Notes under the pieces: model-generated
Told to the model about the DNA's origin: nothing
Seen by the model: only the letters and a program-made list of their open reading frames with translations
Database searches by the model: none
Translations under genes and position numbers: made by a program
Assembly (NCBI GenBank): GCA_018263435.1
Contig: JAANXD010000077.1
Span: 21,031-85,030 of the forward strand
DNA length: 64,000 nucleotides
From: Candidatus Scalindua arabica
GTDB taxonomy: Bacteria > Planctomycetota > Brocadiia > Brocadiales > Scalinduaceae
Direction: 5' to 3'
In this document: positions 41,482-50,621 of the stretch, in pieces
Layout: every line of letters starts with the position of its first letter
Position numbering within the stretch: position 1 is the first letter of the stretch

Positions 41482-43860
41482 TTACATCCCACTTCCACCA
41501 AAATTAAATGTTATAGTTTGTTCATCATCAGAATCTTTTCTTACAAATGGGAAACCAAAGTCAATTGCGACCACTGAGTTTCCTAAAAATGGTACACGTG
41601 CCCTGAAGCCGAAACCCAGTGAAGCACGCAGGTTGGTGAAATTTATGTCATTTACATCGGTGTCGACTTTTCCTACATCAACAAAGAATGCACCTCTAAC
41701 CATGTCTGCGTAAACAGGCATGGTGTATTCAGTTGTTCCAGTTATTAATGCTTTGCCGCCTATTTGTTCTCTTGATGCCGTGTCGATCGGTCCCACACCT
41801 CTGAAGCTAAAACCTCGTATGGAATTAGAGCCTCCTGCAAATAGTCGTTCGAAGATCGGTACACCTTCATCTGTGGTTGACTCTACTATACCAAAAGTTC
41901 CTCCGTATGAGAGGATATGTTTGCCCCAATTAGGAAAGTCAAACATAGTATGATATTTCTTGCCTTTTGTTACAAATTTCACTATGTCAACATCAAGGCT
42001 TGAGACTTCTAAAGATGAATTGATTTCATAACCTTTGGTAGTGAAGTAACGGCTATTCCGCCTGTCTAACTTTGCGCTTAGTGCCAGGCTTAATTTTTGA
42101 TTACTTCCTTCTAACTCTTTAACAGATTGAGGTGCATTATCGTCAACGTCTTGTACTCCTATTACTTCGTAGTTTGGGGAAAGTCCCAATCTTAATCCCC
42201 TGAACCAGTTTACCTGCTTGCCAACACTTAATTTTCCGCCCTTTCTTTCCTCAATATAGTCTTCCCTCTCACGGAGGAAAGCATTAGCGCTGAGACCAAG
42301 ACTATAGCCTGTGTCGTAAACTGAAGGATTTTGGAATGATAACATTCCTTCTGTTCTTTGAAATCCAGGGCTAAATCTTAAAGTTATTACGTGTCCTGCA
42401 CCACGAAATGCATTACCAGAAGTAAAGTCTTTCCAGTCTTTAGGCAGATCAAATAAATCGAAGTTTTTGTTAGAATACGAAACATCTGCGAAGAGGCCGG
42501 CATTGGCACCAAAACCTCCACCAAATCTTAACATTCCGGTCCTTCCCTCTTTTACATTGACGATTACGTTCTTAGTATTATGTTTTGTGCCGGGTTCGTA
42601 GCTGATTGCAGTTGGTGTGCCGGATTCTTGATCGAAATACCCTGTACCTGTTAACCTTTGTTCGCTAATATGAACTTTTTCAGTATCAAGCCTTTCTCCA
42701 GGAAAAAAGAGTAATTCCCTGCGTATTACAGTGTCTTTTGTCTTGTCGTTACCGGTAACAATAATTTTTTCTATAAAAAACCTTTCATTCTCTCGAATAT
42801 CATAGGTTATATCTATTTTGGGTTCAACCTGTTTATAGGTATAGTCGGTTTTCACACTTGCATTAATATAACCTTGTCTGCCATAAGCCTTCCGTATCAT
42901 TTGAGTATCTTTTTGAAGAGATTCTGGTAGGAAGGCACTTCCTTTCATTAATTCGAGCATGTTGCTTATTTCAGTGTTTGTGAAAAGTGTATTTCCTTTT
43001 ATGTTTATAATATCAACATGGTACCTTTCCCCTTCATCTATTAAAACGTTAAGGAACATTTTTGATTTGTCAGGGCTATATTGCTCTTTCCATTTCACGT
43101 CGGCATCTAACCAGCCCCCACTTCTGTAAAATCCCTTTATGTTTTCAATATCTTCATTAAATTTGTTTTTATCGAATTGGCCTTTGAAGAAAAAGCGAGG
43201 AAACTTCCTTCTTTTCGTTTTCATGAGTTTAGAAAGTCTTTTACCAGAGAAGGTTTTGTTCCCTTCAAAGCTTATCTCTTTTATGTAGACCTTAGATTCT
43301 TCATGAATATTGTATGTTATATCAACATAACCATCTGCTCTTTTCTCTTCACTCTTGACAGTGACGAAGTGAAATCCTTTTGCCTGATAAATTTCCCGGA
43401 CTTTGTCTTCGCCCAGTTTAAGTAGATATTGTTTTAAATAATCACCCTCTTTTAATTCTACGGCTTCTCTGAGTTTTTTTGTCTTAACATTAGCGTTACC
43501 TACAAAACTTATATTTTTTACAACAGGACGTTCTAATACAAGGAAGATTATTTTAATGCCATCTTGATACGGTTCTACTTCAACTTCTATATTGTCAAAG
43601 AAACCCAGCAGCCAGATAGCATCAACATCCTGGCTTATTGCTTGAGGGTCGTATAAATCACCCTCATTAGTTTTTATGGCAGCTTTAATTGTGTTGCCAC
43701 TTATTCTGTGATTACCTTTGTATTCAATCTTCCTTATGATAGCCTGTGGTGGTGCTTCATTTTCCTGTGCATTTAACAGGCTATTGTTCTCCAGCGGAAG
43801 AAGGATAATAAAAGCAACAACTAAAATTATATATTTTCTAGACATAAGTTTAGTCTTCAT
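41482..43860 (-). CDS. bamA: Outer-membrane protein assembly factor BamA
   Basis: A 792-aa protein: signal peptide (YIILVVAFIILLPL), five POTRA domains (about 40-460, each with a GN/GNxxF-type turn such as IEYKGNHRISGNTI, VGNANVKTKKL, FEGNKTFSGKRL, IKGNTLFTNTEI, VTGNDKTKDTVI) and a C-terminal 16-stranded barrel with the family segment FAGGSNSIRGFSFRGVGP (the RGF loop). It ends in FNFGGSGM, without a terminal aromatic residue. Its start overlaps the dnaB end by 11 bases. Confidence 0.96.
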   Translation of the reverse strand: MKTKLMSRKYIILVVAFIILLPLENNSLLNAQENEAPPQAIIRKIEYKGNHRISGNTIKAAIKTNEGDLYDPQAISQDVDAIWLLGFFDNIEVEVEPYQDGIKIIFLVLERPVVKNISFVGNANVKTKKLREAVELKEGDYLKQYLLKLGEDKVREIYQAKGFHFVTVKSEEKRADGYVDITYNIHEESKVYIKEISFEGNKTFSGKRLSKLMKTKRRKFPRFFFKGQFDKNKFNEDIENIKGFYRSGGWLDADVKWKEQYSPDKSKMFLNVLIDEGERYHVDIINIKGNTLFTNTEISNMLELMKGSAFLPESLQKDTQMIRKAYGRQGYINASVKTDYTYKQVEPKIDITYDIRENERFFIEKIIVTGNDKTKDTVIRRELLFFPGERLDTEKVHISEQRLTGTGYFDQESGTPTAISYEPGTKHNTKNVIVNVKEGRTGMLRFGGGFGANAGLFADVSYSNKNFDLFDLPKDWKDFTSGNAFRGAGHVITLRFSPGFQRTEGMLSFQNPSVYDTGYSLGLSANAFLREREDYIEERKGGKLSVGKQVNWFRGLRLGLSPNYEVIGVQDVDDNAPQSVKELEGSNQKLSLALSAKLDRRNSRYFTTKGYEINSSLEVSSLDVDIVKFVTKGKKYHTMFDFPNWGKHILSYGGTFGIVESTTDEGVPIFERLFAGGSNSIRGFSFRGVGPIDTASREQIGGKALITGTTEYTMPVYADMVRGAFFVDVGKVDTDVNDINFTNLRASLGFGFRARVPFLGNSVVAIDFGFPFVRKDSDDEQTITFNFGGSGM

Positions 43861-45196
43861 CTGACGAAATATTATGTTGGTAATTTTCGAATCTTAAGAT
43901 TTCTCGTAAGAAAGTAAGCTTTACTTTACCAGTCGGCCCATTTCTCTGTTTTGCTATGTTCAGATCAACTTCGCCCGGCCTTTTAGTTGGGTCGTAATAG
44001 TCTTCTCTATGTATTAATATAATCACATCAGCATCTTGTTCGATAGATCCGGATTCTCGCAGGTCAGACATTCTTGGTGTATGTCCATCTCGTGTTTCTA
44101 CTGAGCGATTTAATTGGGAGACAGCAATCACCGGTACCTCTAATTCTCTGGCCAATGCCTTCAGTCCTCTTGAGATTCCGGATATTTCCTGCTGCCTGTT
44201 TTCTGCTTGTCTCCCCTCCATTAATTGCAAATAATCGATAATAATCATCTGAATATCATGTTGTAATTTAAGACGCCTGGCCTTGGCGCGTAGTTCAAGA
44301 AGGCCAAGCCCCGGGGTGTCGTCGATATATATTTCTGATTCTGATAAATCGCCCATAGCCAAAGAGAGGTTTGAGAATTGGTTGTCGTCAAGTTTGCCTG
44401 TACGCAGAAGATGTGCATCTATCTTTGCGGTAGAGCACAACATGTTTTGTGCAACCTGCTGGGCCGACATTTCCATCGAGAAGATTAATGTTGGTTTTTT
44501 CTCTTTTGTGCCGGCATGTTCCGCAATATTTAAGACTAAACTTGATTTTCCCATACTTGGCCTTGCCGCTATAATTATTAACTCGGATTTTTGAAGACCT
44601 GAGGTGATGTCGTCAAGGTCGTAGTAACCAGTTGATACTCCGGTTAATCTACCTTCTCTGTCGTGCAAATTGCTAATGTGGTCGAATGTATCATGAAGTA
44701 TGTTAAATAGTTTTGTTGTTGGAGAGGAAAATTTACGTTGTGTTATGTCAAATATTTCTTTTTCGGCTACATCTAAAAGTTCGTCAGATTCCAGAGAATC
44801 ATTATATGCCTCCTGCTGAATCTTTGCAGTTGCAGTAATCAAATCTCTTTTTATTGTCTTTTCTCGAACAATCTTTGCGTAATATTCTACATTTGAGGCT
44901 AGTGGAACTGATTCTTCCAGTTCCATCAAATACTCTGCACCGCCTACCTTCTCAAGTAAAGATTGCTTTTTAAGTTCATCCTTCAAAATAACAAGATCAA
45001 CTGCGGTGTTCTTATTATATATATCTACGATAGTATCAAAAATATGCTGATGAGCGGTTTTGTAGAAGTTGTCTGTTCTTAATATTTCTGTAACAAGATT
45101 AATTGCTTCATTATCCAGTAACATAGAGCCGAGGACGCTTGTTTCAGCTTCTATGTTGAATGGCTGTGTCTTTTGTTGTATTAGTCCCGTTGTCAT
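43850..45196 (-). CDS. dnaB: Replicative DNA helicase
   Basis: A 448-aa hexameric replication-fork helicase. N-terminal domain (PFNIEAETSVLGSMLLDNEAI), linker, and RecA-like domain with Walker A ARPSMGKSSLVLN, Walker B MIIIDYLQLM, and DLRESGSIEQDADVI. It follows rpsF-ssb-rpsR-rplI as in many bacteria. No intein is present. Confidence 0.97.
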   Translation of the reverse strand: MTTGLIQQKTQPFNIEAETSVLGSMLLDNEAINLVTEILRTDNFYKTAHQHIFDTIVDIYNKNTAVDLVILKDELKKQSLLEKVGGAEYLMELEESVPLASNVEYYAKIVREKTIKRDLITATAKIQQEAYNDSLESDELLDVAEKEIFDITQRKFSSPTTKLFNILHDTFDHISNLHDREGRLTGVSTGYYDLDDITSGLQKSELIIIAARPSMGKSSLVLNIAEHAGTKEKKPTLIFSMEMSAQQVAQNMLCSTAKIDAHLLRTGKLDDNQFSNLSLAMGDLSESEIYIDDTPGLGLLELRAKARRLKLQHDIQMIIIDYLQLMEGRQAENRQQEISGISRGLKALARELEVPVIAVSQLNRSVETRDGHTPRMSDLRESGSIEQDADVIILIHREDYYDPTKRPGEVDLNIAKQRNGPTGKVKLTFLREILRFENYQHNISSDED

Positions 45197-45244
45197 TGTT
45201 TTGCAGCTTTAAGAAGGGTAACCAAAACAGGATATAATTAGTGA

Positions 45245-45763
45245 TTAATTTTCGTCTGTTTCCTGGTCGTTCTCAGAAGGAGATGTAGATGATTCTGTCT
45301 GGGGGTCTGCTGATTTTTCAGATTCGCTTACAATCCATACTCTGCATTGCGCTTTTACCTCAGGATGCAACATCACAGTAACATTGTATAAATCGCATTT
45401 TTTGATCGGTGTTTCAAGGACTACCATGTTCTCATCAATTTGATACCCTTTTTCAGATAGTACTTCTGCAATATGATTCGCAGTTACAGAACCAAAAAGT
45501 TTCCCTTCTTTGTTTGTTTTGACAGTAATGGTGCATGATACATTTGAGATCTCATCTGCTAATACCTGGAGCTTTCTAATTTCTTCTTTTTGCATCTCCT
45601 CATTTTTCATTCTTTGAAACTTGATCTGTTCAATATTTCCCCGGGTCACAGTTGTTGCAAACTTTTTAGGCAATAGATAATTTCTTGCGTAGCCATTTGC
45701 CACATCAACTACCTCGCCAATCTTACCTAATTTCTGAATATCTTTTTTTAGTAATATTTTCAT
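45245..45763 (-). CDS. rplI: 50S ribosomal protein L9
   Basis: A 172-aa L9: the N-terminal MKILLKKDIQKLGKIGEVVDV, GYARNYLLPKKFA, then a long helix and the C-terminal domain. An acidic Ser/Glu-rich tail of about 25 residues (SESEKSADPQTES) extends beyond the E. coli length. Confidence 0.97.
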   Translation of the reverse strand: MKILLKKDIQKLGKIGEVVDVANGYARNYLLPKKFATTVTRGNIEQIKFQRMKNEEMQKEEIRKLQVLADEISNVSCTITVKTNKEGKLFGSVTANHIAEVLSEKGYQIDENMVVLETPIKKCDLYNVTVMLHPEVKAQCRVWIVSESEKSADPQTESSTSPSENDQETDEN

Positions 45764-45859
45764 GTATAAAAGTTCCTATAGCTTGAATATCAAGACAAGC
45801 CGTTTTTAAGCTGTAATAAATAGATTTACCCCTGGTGTTTTCAGGTGAAACCTTTCAAT

Positions 45860-46120
45860 TCAAGACAGTAATGCCATATGCCTGGCTCTTTTCAGGGCAG
45901 TCTTGACAGAGCGCTGGTGCTTTGTGCAGTTCCCTGAACGCTTCTTTGGGAGCAGTTTGCCCTGACTTCCCACCAACTTTTGCAAATAATGCATGTCTTT
46001 ATAGTCGATCGAATCTACCTTGGATCTGCAAAAGCGACACTTTGTAGTAAATTCCTGATATTTCTTTTTCTTGTGTGTTGGTTCGAACGTTTTCTTTTTT
46101 TGAAATTTTCTTCGTTTCAT
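45860..46120 (-). CDS. rpsR: 30S ribosomal protein S18
   Basis: An 86-aa S18 with DYKDMHYLQKLVGSQGKLLPKKRSGNCTKHQRSVKTALKRAR, essentially the family signature. It has a short basic N-terminal extension and a CRFC pair (FTTKCRFCRSK) that could bind zinc, as in C+ forms of this protein. Confidence 0.97.
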   Translation of the reverse strand: MKRRKFQKKKTFEPTHKKKKYQEFTTKCRFCRSKVDSIDYKDMHYLQKLVGSQGKLLPKKRSGNCTKHQRSVKTALKRARHMALLS

Positions 46121-46159
46121 TAATGCAGTTCTTTTTAAAGTTGTTATAAATGCTATTTT

Positions 46160-46591
46160 TTAAAATGGTATTTCTTCGTCGTTAATGTCTGTTGGTGGCT
46201 TAGACTGTTTGCTGTTGAACCCTGTTTCATCAGGGAAATCAGCCCCTTCACCTTTTTTTGTTTTGCCTCCTATAAATTGAAAATCCTCGGCTACTACACG
46301 CAAGGTGTTACGTTTTTGACCGTCTTTTGTTTCCCACTGGTTAAATTGCAGGCGTCCTTCGATAAATATAGGATTACCCTTGCTAAAGTATTCATTTATA
46401 ACTTCTGCACGCCTGCCAAACATGTTTATATCCACAAAACATACTTCTTTTTTTTGCTCTCCATCTGGACTCTTCCATTCCCTGTTAGTAGCGATCCCAA
46501 AACTGGCAATGGCAGTGCCGCTTGGTGTATACCTCAGTTCAGGGTCTCTTGTGAGATTTCCTATTAGAAAGACTTTGTTAAGGTTAGCCAT
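46160..46591 (-). CDS. ssb: Single-stranded DNA-binding protein
   Basis: A 143-aa SSB with an OB fold (LNKVFLIGNLTRDPELRYTPSGTAIASFGIATNR, FSKGNPIFIEGRLQFNQWE) and the acidic C-terminal tip DINDEEIPF that binds partner proteins. It is located between rpsF and rpsR, the usual order. Confidence 0.97.
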   Translation of the reverse strand: MANLNKVFLIGNLTRDPELRYTPSGTAIASFGIATNREWKSPDGEQKKEVCFVDINMFGRRAEVINEYFSKGNPIFIEGRLQFNQWETKDGQKRNTLRVVAEDFQFIGGKTKKGEGADFPDETGFNSKQSKPPTDINDEEIPF

Positions 46592-46651
46592 ATTTCCTTT
46601 CTTACGAACTTTTGTTTATATATATCCTAGTATACTGAAGACCACACACTA

Positions 46652-47035
46652 CTATTCAGATGCTACCGGTGCAGGGCTTGTGTCCTCACTTTCAGTAGCA
46701 ACAGGTTCTTCTTCAGGTTTTTCAGTGTCTTCAGGTTTCGATTCTCTAATTTTATCTGTCTTGACAATCAGGGACCTTAAAACATTGTCTGAAAGCTGCA
46801 AATCCCTTTTCATATGTATTATAGAGTCTTCGGGCGCATTAAAATATATCAGCAAATAAGTGCCACGTTTATGCCCTTTAAGTTTATATGCAAATTTTCT
46901 TTCATCCCACTTTTGAGTGTCAAGGATTTCAGCGCCCTTGTTTTTCAAAAGATCCTGGATGTGTTTAACAGCTCCTTCCCAATCTGCACCTGCAATCGTA
47001 TCGCTAATTATGAACATACCTTCGTATAATCTCAA
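46652..47035 (-). CDS. rpsF: 30S ribosomal protein S6
   Basis: A 127-aa S6 (MRLYEGMFIISD, KWDERKFAYKLKGHKRGTYLLIYFNAP) with an acidic C-terminal tail. The start codon appears to be TTG at 47035, about 10 bases after a perfect AGGAGGGAAGG ribosome site. The next in-frame ATG would remove the first strand, so TTG is the best choice. Confidence 0.96.
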   Translation of the reverse strand: MRLYEGMFIISDTIAGADWEGAVKHIQDLLKNKGAEILDTQKWDERKFAYKLKGHKRGTYLLIYFNAPEDSIIHMKRDLQLSDNVLRSLIVKTDKIRESKPEDTEKPEEEPVATESEDTSPAPVASE

Positions 47036-47049
47036 GTTTACCTTCCCTC

Positions 47050-47607
47050 CTAGTTAATCATACTCATACAATTATTAATGTCTGTTGTAATCCAATATCT
47101 TATTGCATTACATGCCTTATCTAAAGCGTCTTCTATCACATTTTTCTCTTCTCTCGTAAAACGTGATAGAACAAAATCCTTTGTGTCCTCTGATGATACG
47201 TTTCCTATGCCGATCCTTAACTTGGGAAAATCTGTGGTCTTCAAATGATCTGAGATTGATTTCAATCCATTGTGTCCGCCACTGCTTCCCTTTTCCCTAA
47301 TCCTGACTTTCCCCAAAGGGAGATTAATATCATCCAGAACTATAAGGATTTCGTTCAGGTTGCAATTATTTTTTTCTGCGATTCTTTTTGTAGGGATACC
47401 GCTCAGATTCATAAATAATTGAGGCTTTACAAAGAGTATTTCTTCCCCTTCAATAAGACATTTGTTTACGATAGAATCGCGATATTTCTTTGTAAAGCTT
47501 ACTTTGCAATCCTTGAGAAACTTGTCAATAACCATGAAGCCAATGTTGTGCCTGGTCTTTGTATATTTTGTCCCTGGATTTCCAAGTCCAATAACAATTT
47601 TCATCAA
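47050..47607 (-). CDS. pth: Peptidyl-tRNA hydrolase
   Basis: A 185-aa Pth that releases peptide from stalled peptidyl-tRNA. Conserved: IGLGNPGTKYTKTRHNIGF with the catalytic His, PQLFMNLSG with the Asn, VLDDINLPLGKVRIREKGSSGGHNGLKSI. It overlaps the L25 stop by four bases (ATGA), the usual rplY-pth coupling. Confidence 0.97.
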   Translation of the reverse strand: MMKIVIGLGNPGTKYTKTRHNIGFMVIDKFLKDCKVSFTKKYRDSIVNKCLIEGEEILFVKPQLFMNLSGIPTKRIAEKNNCNLNEILIVLDDINLPLGKVRIREKGSSGGHNGLKSISDHLKTTDFPKLRIGIGNVSSEDTKDFVLSRFTREEKNVIEDALDKACNAIRYWITTDINNCMSMIN

Positions 47608-48245
47608 TCCTTATTTTCTGGCTCTTCCTCTTTTTCCGGTTTGCGGGCACTAATTATTTCCGGTTCGGACGATTCTTCTTCTTCAGGTGCTTCTTTTTCT
47701 TCTGTAGCGAAATGGACAGATACAACAATAGCATCAGGATTTCCTAAGACTTTAGCATTCGCAGGAAGTTCTAAGTCGCTTATATGTATAGTATTTCCTA
47801 TGGCCAGTTCTGAAATATTGATACGAATATTTTTTGGGATTTCTGTCGGAAGGCACTCTATCTCAATTTCTTTCAGTGCATGATCCAGGATGCCACCCTC
47901 TTTGACCCCTTGTGAAGTTCCATATAACACTATAGGCACATTAGTCGTGACTTTCTCTGTTAAGGCAATTCTGACAAAGTCAACATGTAGTATTTTCCTG
48001 CCAAATGTATCAAATTGCACATCTTTAATTAGCGCTATCTCCTCTGAGCTGTCCCACTTCAAATTAACCATTTTGGCCTCGGTGTTGAGTGCTTTTGAGA
48101 ATTCCTTTTCGTTTAGCAGGAACATTATACTTTCCTGTTTGTGGCCGTACAGGATAGCGGGTATTAAGCCTGACTCTCTGTTCTTTCGCGCTTTCAGAGA
48201 ACCTGTGTCTTTTTTTATTTTTACCTGTAGTTGTTGCGTTTCCAT
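47604..48245 (-). CDS. rplY: 50S ribosomal protein L25/general stress protein Ctc
   Basis: A 213-aa two-domain L25 (CTC form): the N-terminal 5S rRNA-binding domain (VKIKKDTGSLKARKNRESGLIPAILYGHKQ), the C-terminal TL5-like domain (GTSQGVKEGGILDHALKEIEIECLPTEIP) and an acidic tail. It lies between prs and pth, the order found in many bacteria. Confidence 0.96.
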   Translation of the reverse strand: METQQLQVKIKKDTGSLKARKNRESGLIPAILYGHKQESIMFLLNEKEFSKALNTEAKMVNLKWDSSEEIALIKDVQFDTFGRKILHVDFVRIALTEKVTTNVPIVLYGTSQGVKEGGILDHALKEIEIECLPTEIPKNIRINISELAIGNTIHISDLELPANAKVLGNPDAIVVSVHFATEEKEAPEEEESSEPEIISARKPEKEEEPENKD

Positions 48246-48294
48246 TTGATCCTTCTTAAATATCTTGAAAAGTTTAAAAATGAAAAATTATAGT

Positions 48295-49269
48295 TTACTG
48301 TTCGGTAAACATTGAACTAATCGACGTATTAGTATGTATTCTTTTTATGGCTTCACCCAAAAGACTTGATACTGATAAGACCTTAATCTTTGAGCCTAAA
48401 CCTTTTGCCTCTTCGCTTAAAGGAATAGTATCCGTTACTGCTATTTTCTTGATTGGGGCGTCTTTCAGCTTTTCAACAGCAGCACCGCACAGTACCGGGT
48501 GAGTTGCGGCCACGTAAATATCTTTGGCCCCCTTTTCCTTCAACACCCTTGCTGCCTGACATATAGAGCCTCCAGTAGCAATCAGGTCATCGATTATGAT
48601 TGCATTTCTGCCTTCTACGTCACCAATAACAAAGCCAACTTCTATATCTTCCGGCCCAAATCTTCTTTTGTCTACTACTGCCAGTCTCATGTTCAGATGG
48701 TTTGAATACAGTCTTGCTATTTTAATTCCACCCACATCAGGTGACACTACCACAAAATCAGATAAATCATTTTCCCTAAAGTAATCTGAAATTACAGGGA
48801 ATGCGAGAAGATGGTCTACCGGTATATCGAAAAATCCCTGTATCTGTGCCGCATGCAGGTCCATTGTAAGTAATCTGTCTGCACCTGCCTCGGTAATAAG
48901 GTTTGCAACCAGTTTTGCCGTAATTGGTACCCGGCCTTCATCTTTTCTATCTTTTCTTGCATATCCATAGTAAGGCAAAACAGCAGTTATCCTGGCTGAA
49001 GATGCCCTTTTGAAACAGTCTATTAAGATCAGTAATTCCGCAAGGCTGTCATTAACCGGCGGACATGTAGGTTGAATAATAAATATATCAGCTCCACGCA
49101 CGTCTTCGTCAACCTTAACGTCTATTTCGCCATCCGGAAATCTCCCCACAGTGGCATTGCCAAGTGGAATTGAAAGATAATCACACACTCTTTCTACAAG
49201 TGCCCGATTTGAGTTTCCAGTGAAGATTTTTATATCATTTAACGTATCTATACGGTTTTTTTCGTCCAT
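48295..49269 (-). CDS. prs: Ribose-phosphate pyrophosphokinase
   Basis: A 324-aa PRPP synthetase. Conserved: FPDGEIDVKVDEDVRGADIFIIQ, PYYGYARKDRKDEGRVPITAKLVAN, MDLHAAQIQGFFDIPVDHL, the flexible-loop KRRFG, and the PRPP motif AIIIDDLIATGGSIC. It is the first gene of the prs-rplY-pth-rpsF run and provides PRPP for nucleotides, His and Trp. Confidence 0.97.
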   Translation of the reverse strand: MDEKNRIDTLNDIKIFTGNSNRALVERVCDYLSIPLGNATVGRFPDGEIDVKVDEDVRGADIFIIQPTCPPVNDSLAELLILIDCFKRASSARITAVLPYYGYARKDRKDEGRVPITAKLVANLITEAGADRLLTMDLHAAQIQGFFDIPVDHLLAFPVISDYFRENDLSDFVVVSPDVGGIKIARLYSNHLNMRLAVVDKRRFGPEDIEVGFVIGDVEGRNAIIIDDLIATGGSICQAARVLKEKGAKDIYVAATHPVLCGAAVEKLKDAPIKKIAVTDTIPLSEEAKGLGSKIKVLSVSSLLGEAIKRIHTNTSISSMFTEQ

Positions 49270-50016
49270 CCTGATTGAGATCTGGTATATTTCCTATTTA
49301 CACCAGTCTGGCAAAACCTTTTGCATGTACGGTGTCATATGCGCACTCTTACATGCTGCCAAAATAACAGTCACATTTTTTATGGATGTTTTTCCTTATT
49401 CCAGCCATAAGTTATATGTAACTATTTATTTTAAATACAGTTAACATTTCTCCGTTCTGGAATTGACACAGAGGAGGAATGTTAACAAAAAAAGGTATTT
49501 ATTGCAAGGAAAAACCAATTATTCCAAAAGTTGCCATATATTGTTACAAAATGTGCGTTATATGCGTTATTATAGCTATTTATATGCTTTTTCCTCACTT
49601 TTTATCAGCGTCGTCCGGTTAGGTTTTTGCAGGTACGGTTTTTATACCAGATTTGTCGAAAAATACGTGGGCGAGGCTTTAGCCTTGCGTGTATTGCACG
49701 AAAGCAAACCCTAAAGGATTGCCCTACGTGTTACACGCAAAAACCTAACCGGACTACTGACTTTTTATAGAAAAAAGGGGTAAAACATCCAATTTTGGTA
49801 ATATTTTGGTTTGAGAACATATTTTGTTAATTATCAGGTTTACAAAAGCGATTCAGTCCTTAGAATAGATCCTGCCGGGAACATTTTCTGGGCGATAAAG
49901 AGTATTCTTGAGAAAAATTCTGTAAAATTACAAAATTACAGGTTTGAAAAGATATCAAGGAAAACGAGATTGGGTTGGGAATAATTGTTAAATAAAAAAG
50001 GGGGTAGTAGATTGCC
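49270..50016. other. Long intergenic region, no gene, containing a nested palindrome
   Basis: About 750 bases between divergent prs and the exported protein at 50017. Apart from the palindrome at 49613-49754 I see no coding frame with family similarity and no tRNA. The prs promoter and the promoter of the 50017 gene must lie here. Confidence 0.6.
49613..49754. repeat. Nested palindrome: 18-bp perfect outer arms around a REP-like element (copy 3)
   Basis: The outer arms GTCCGGTTAGGTTTTTGC (49613-49630) and GCAAAAACCTAACCGGAC (49737-49754) are perfectly complementary. Inside, ACGTGGGC and GCCCTACGT pair, and the palindromes AGGCTTTAGCCT and ATCCTTTAGGGTT-like recur. The inside corresponds to the GGCTTTAGCC element seen at 1921 and 29952. 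No transposase gene is inside or adjacent. Confidence 0.85.
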
Positions 50017-50529
50017 ATGAAAAGAATTCTTATATTTCTCATTCTCTGTTTTACGCCTTCATTCTTTTTGTTGGGTGCTTCGGACTCACAACCGGTTCTC
50101 GAAAAACTGGATTCCCTGAAAAAAGCAATTTCTGATTTATCGTTTAGAATCCTTGCTTTGGAGAAGAGGATTATCTCACTTGAAGAAAAAATCTTTCTGC
50201 AGGCAACCAGGCAGGATAAACACCCCGGAAAGATTCCTGAAAGCTTTGAACAGACTGCTGATGATTTTTCCATAGAAAGCGTTACTTGCGAAACTCGTTA
50301 TAATGATACAATCTTTAAAGGTGATGTCACAAATAATACAAATCAGGATTTCAGGTATTCACTTTTTAAGATTACAGTCTACGACAAGAATGGTTCAGTT
50401 GTGTCAAGCAACGATTTCTATATATTGAATATGGACAGGGGAACAACAAGAACATTTGAAGCAACAATACATGGCTTCAAGAAGAAAGAGTTTGAAAGAT
50501 ACGAAATTACATTTACCAAAGGTTCTTGA
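50017..50529 (+). CDS. Exported protein with coiled coil and FxLYD-like domain
   Basis: A 170-aa protein: signal peptide (RILIFLILCFTPSFFLLGAS), a coiled coil (LDSLKKAISDLSFRILALEKRIISLEEKI) and a C-terminal beta-sandwich of the FxLYD/DUF3426 style (FKGDVTNNTNQDFRYSLFKITVYDKNGSVVSSNDFYI, ending YEITFTK). Such domains are found in periplasmic or surface proteins of unknown role. A strong ribosome site (GGGGGTAG) precedes the ATG. Confidence 0.75.
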   Translation: MKRILIFLILCFTPSFFLLGASDSQPVLEKLDSLKKAISDLSFRILALEKRIISLEEKIFLQATRQDKHPGKIPESFEQTADDFSIESVTCETRYNDTIFKGDVTNNTNQDFRYSLFKITVYDKNGSVVSSNDFYILNMDRGTTRTFEATIHGFKKKEFERYEITFTKGS

Positions 50530-50621
50530 TGGTGGATTTTTGATTTGATTCAGTTGTTATTTGAGGTTAGTATTGTGCCATTATTTTATGTTTGTTTTAA
50601 TTTCGAGGAGGATATCAATCG

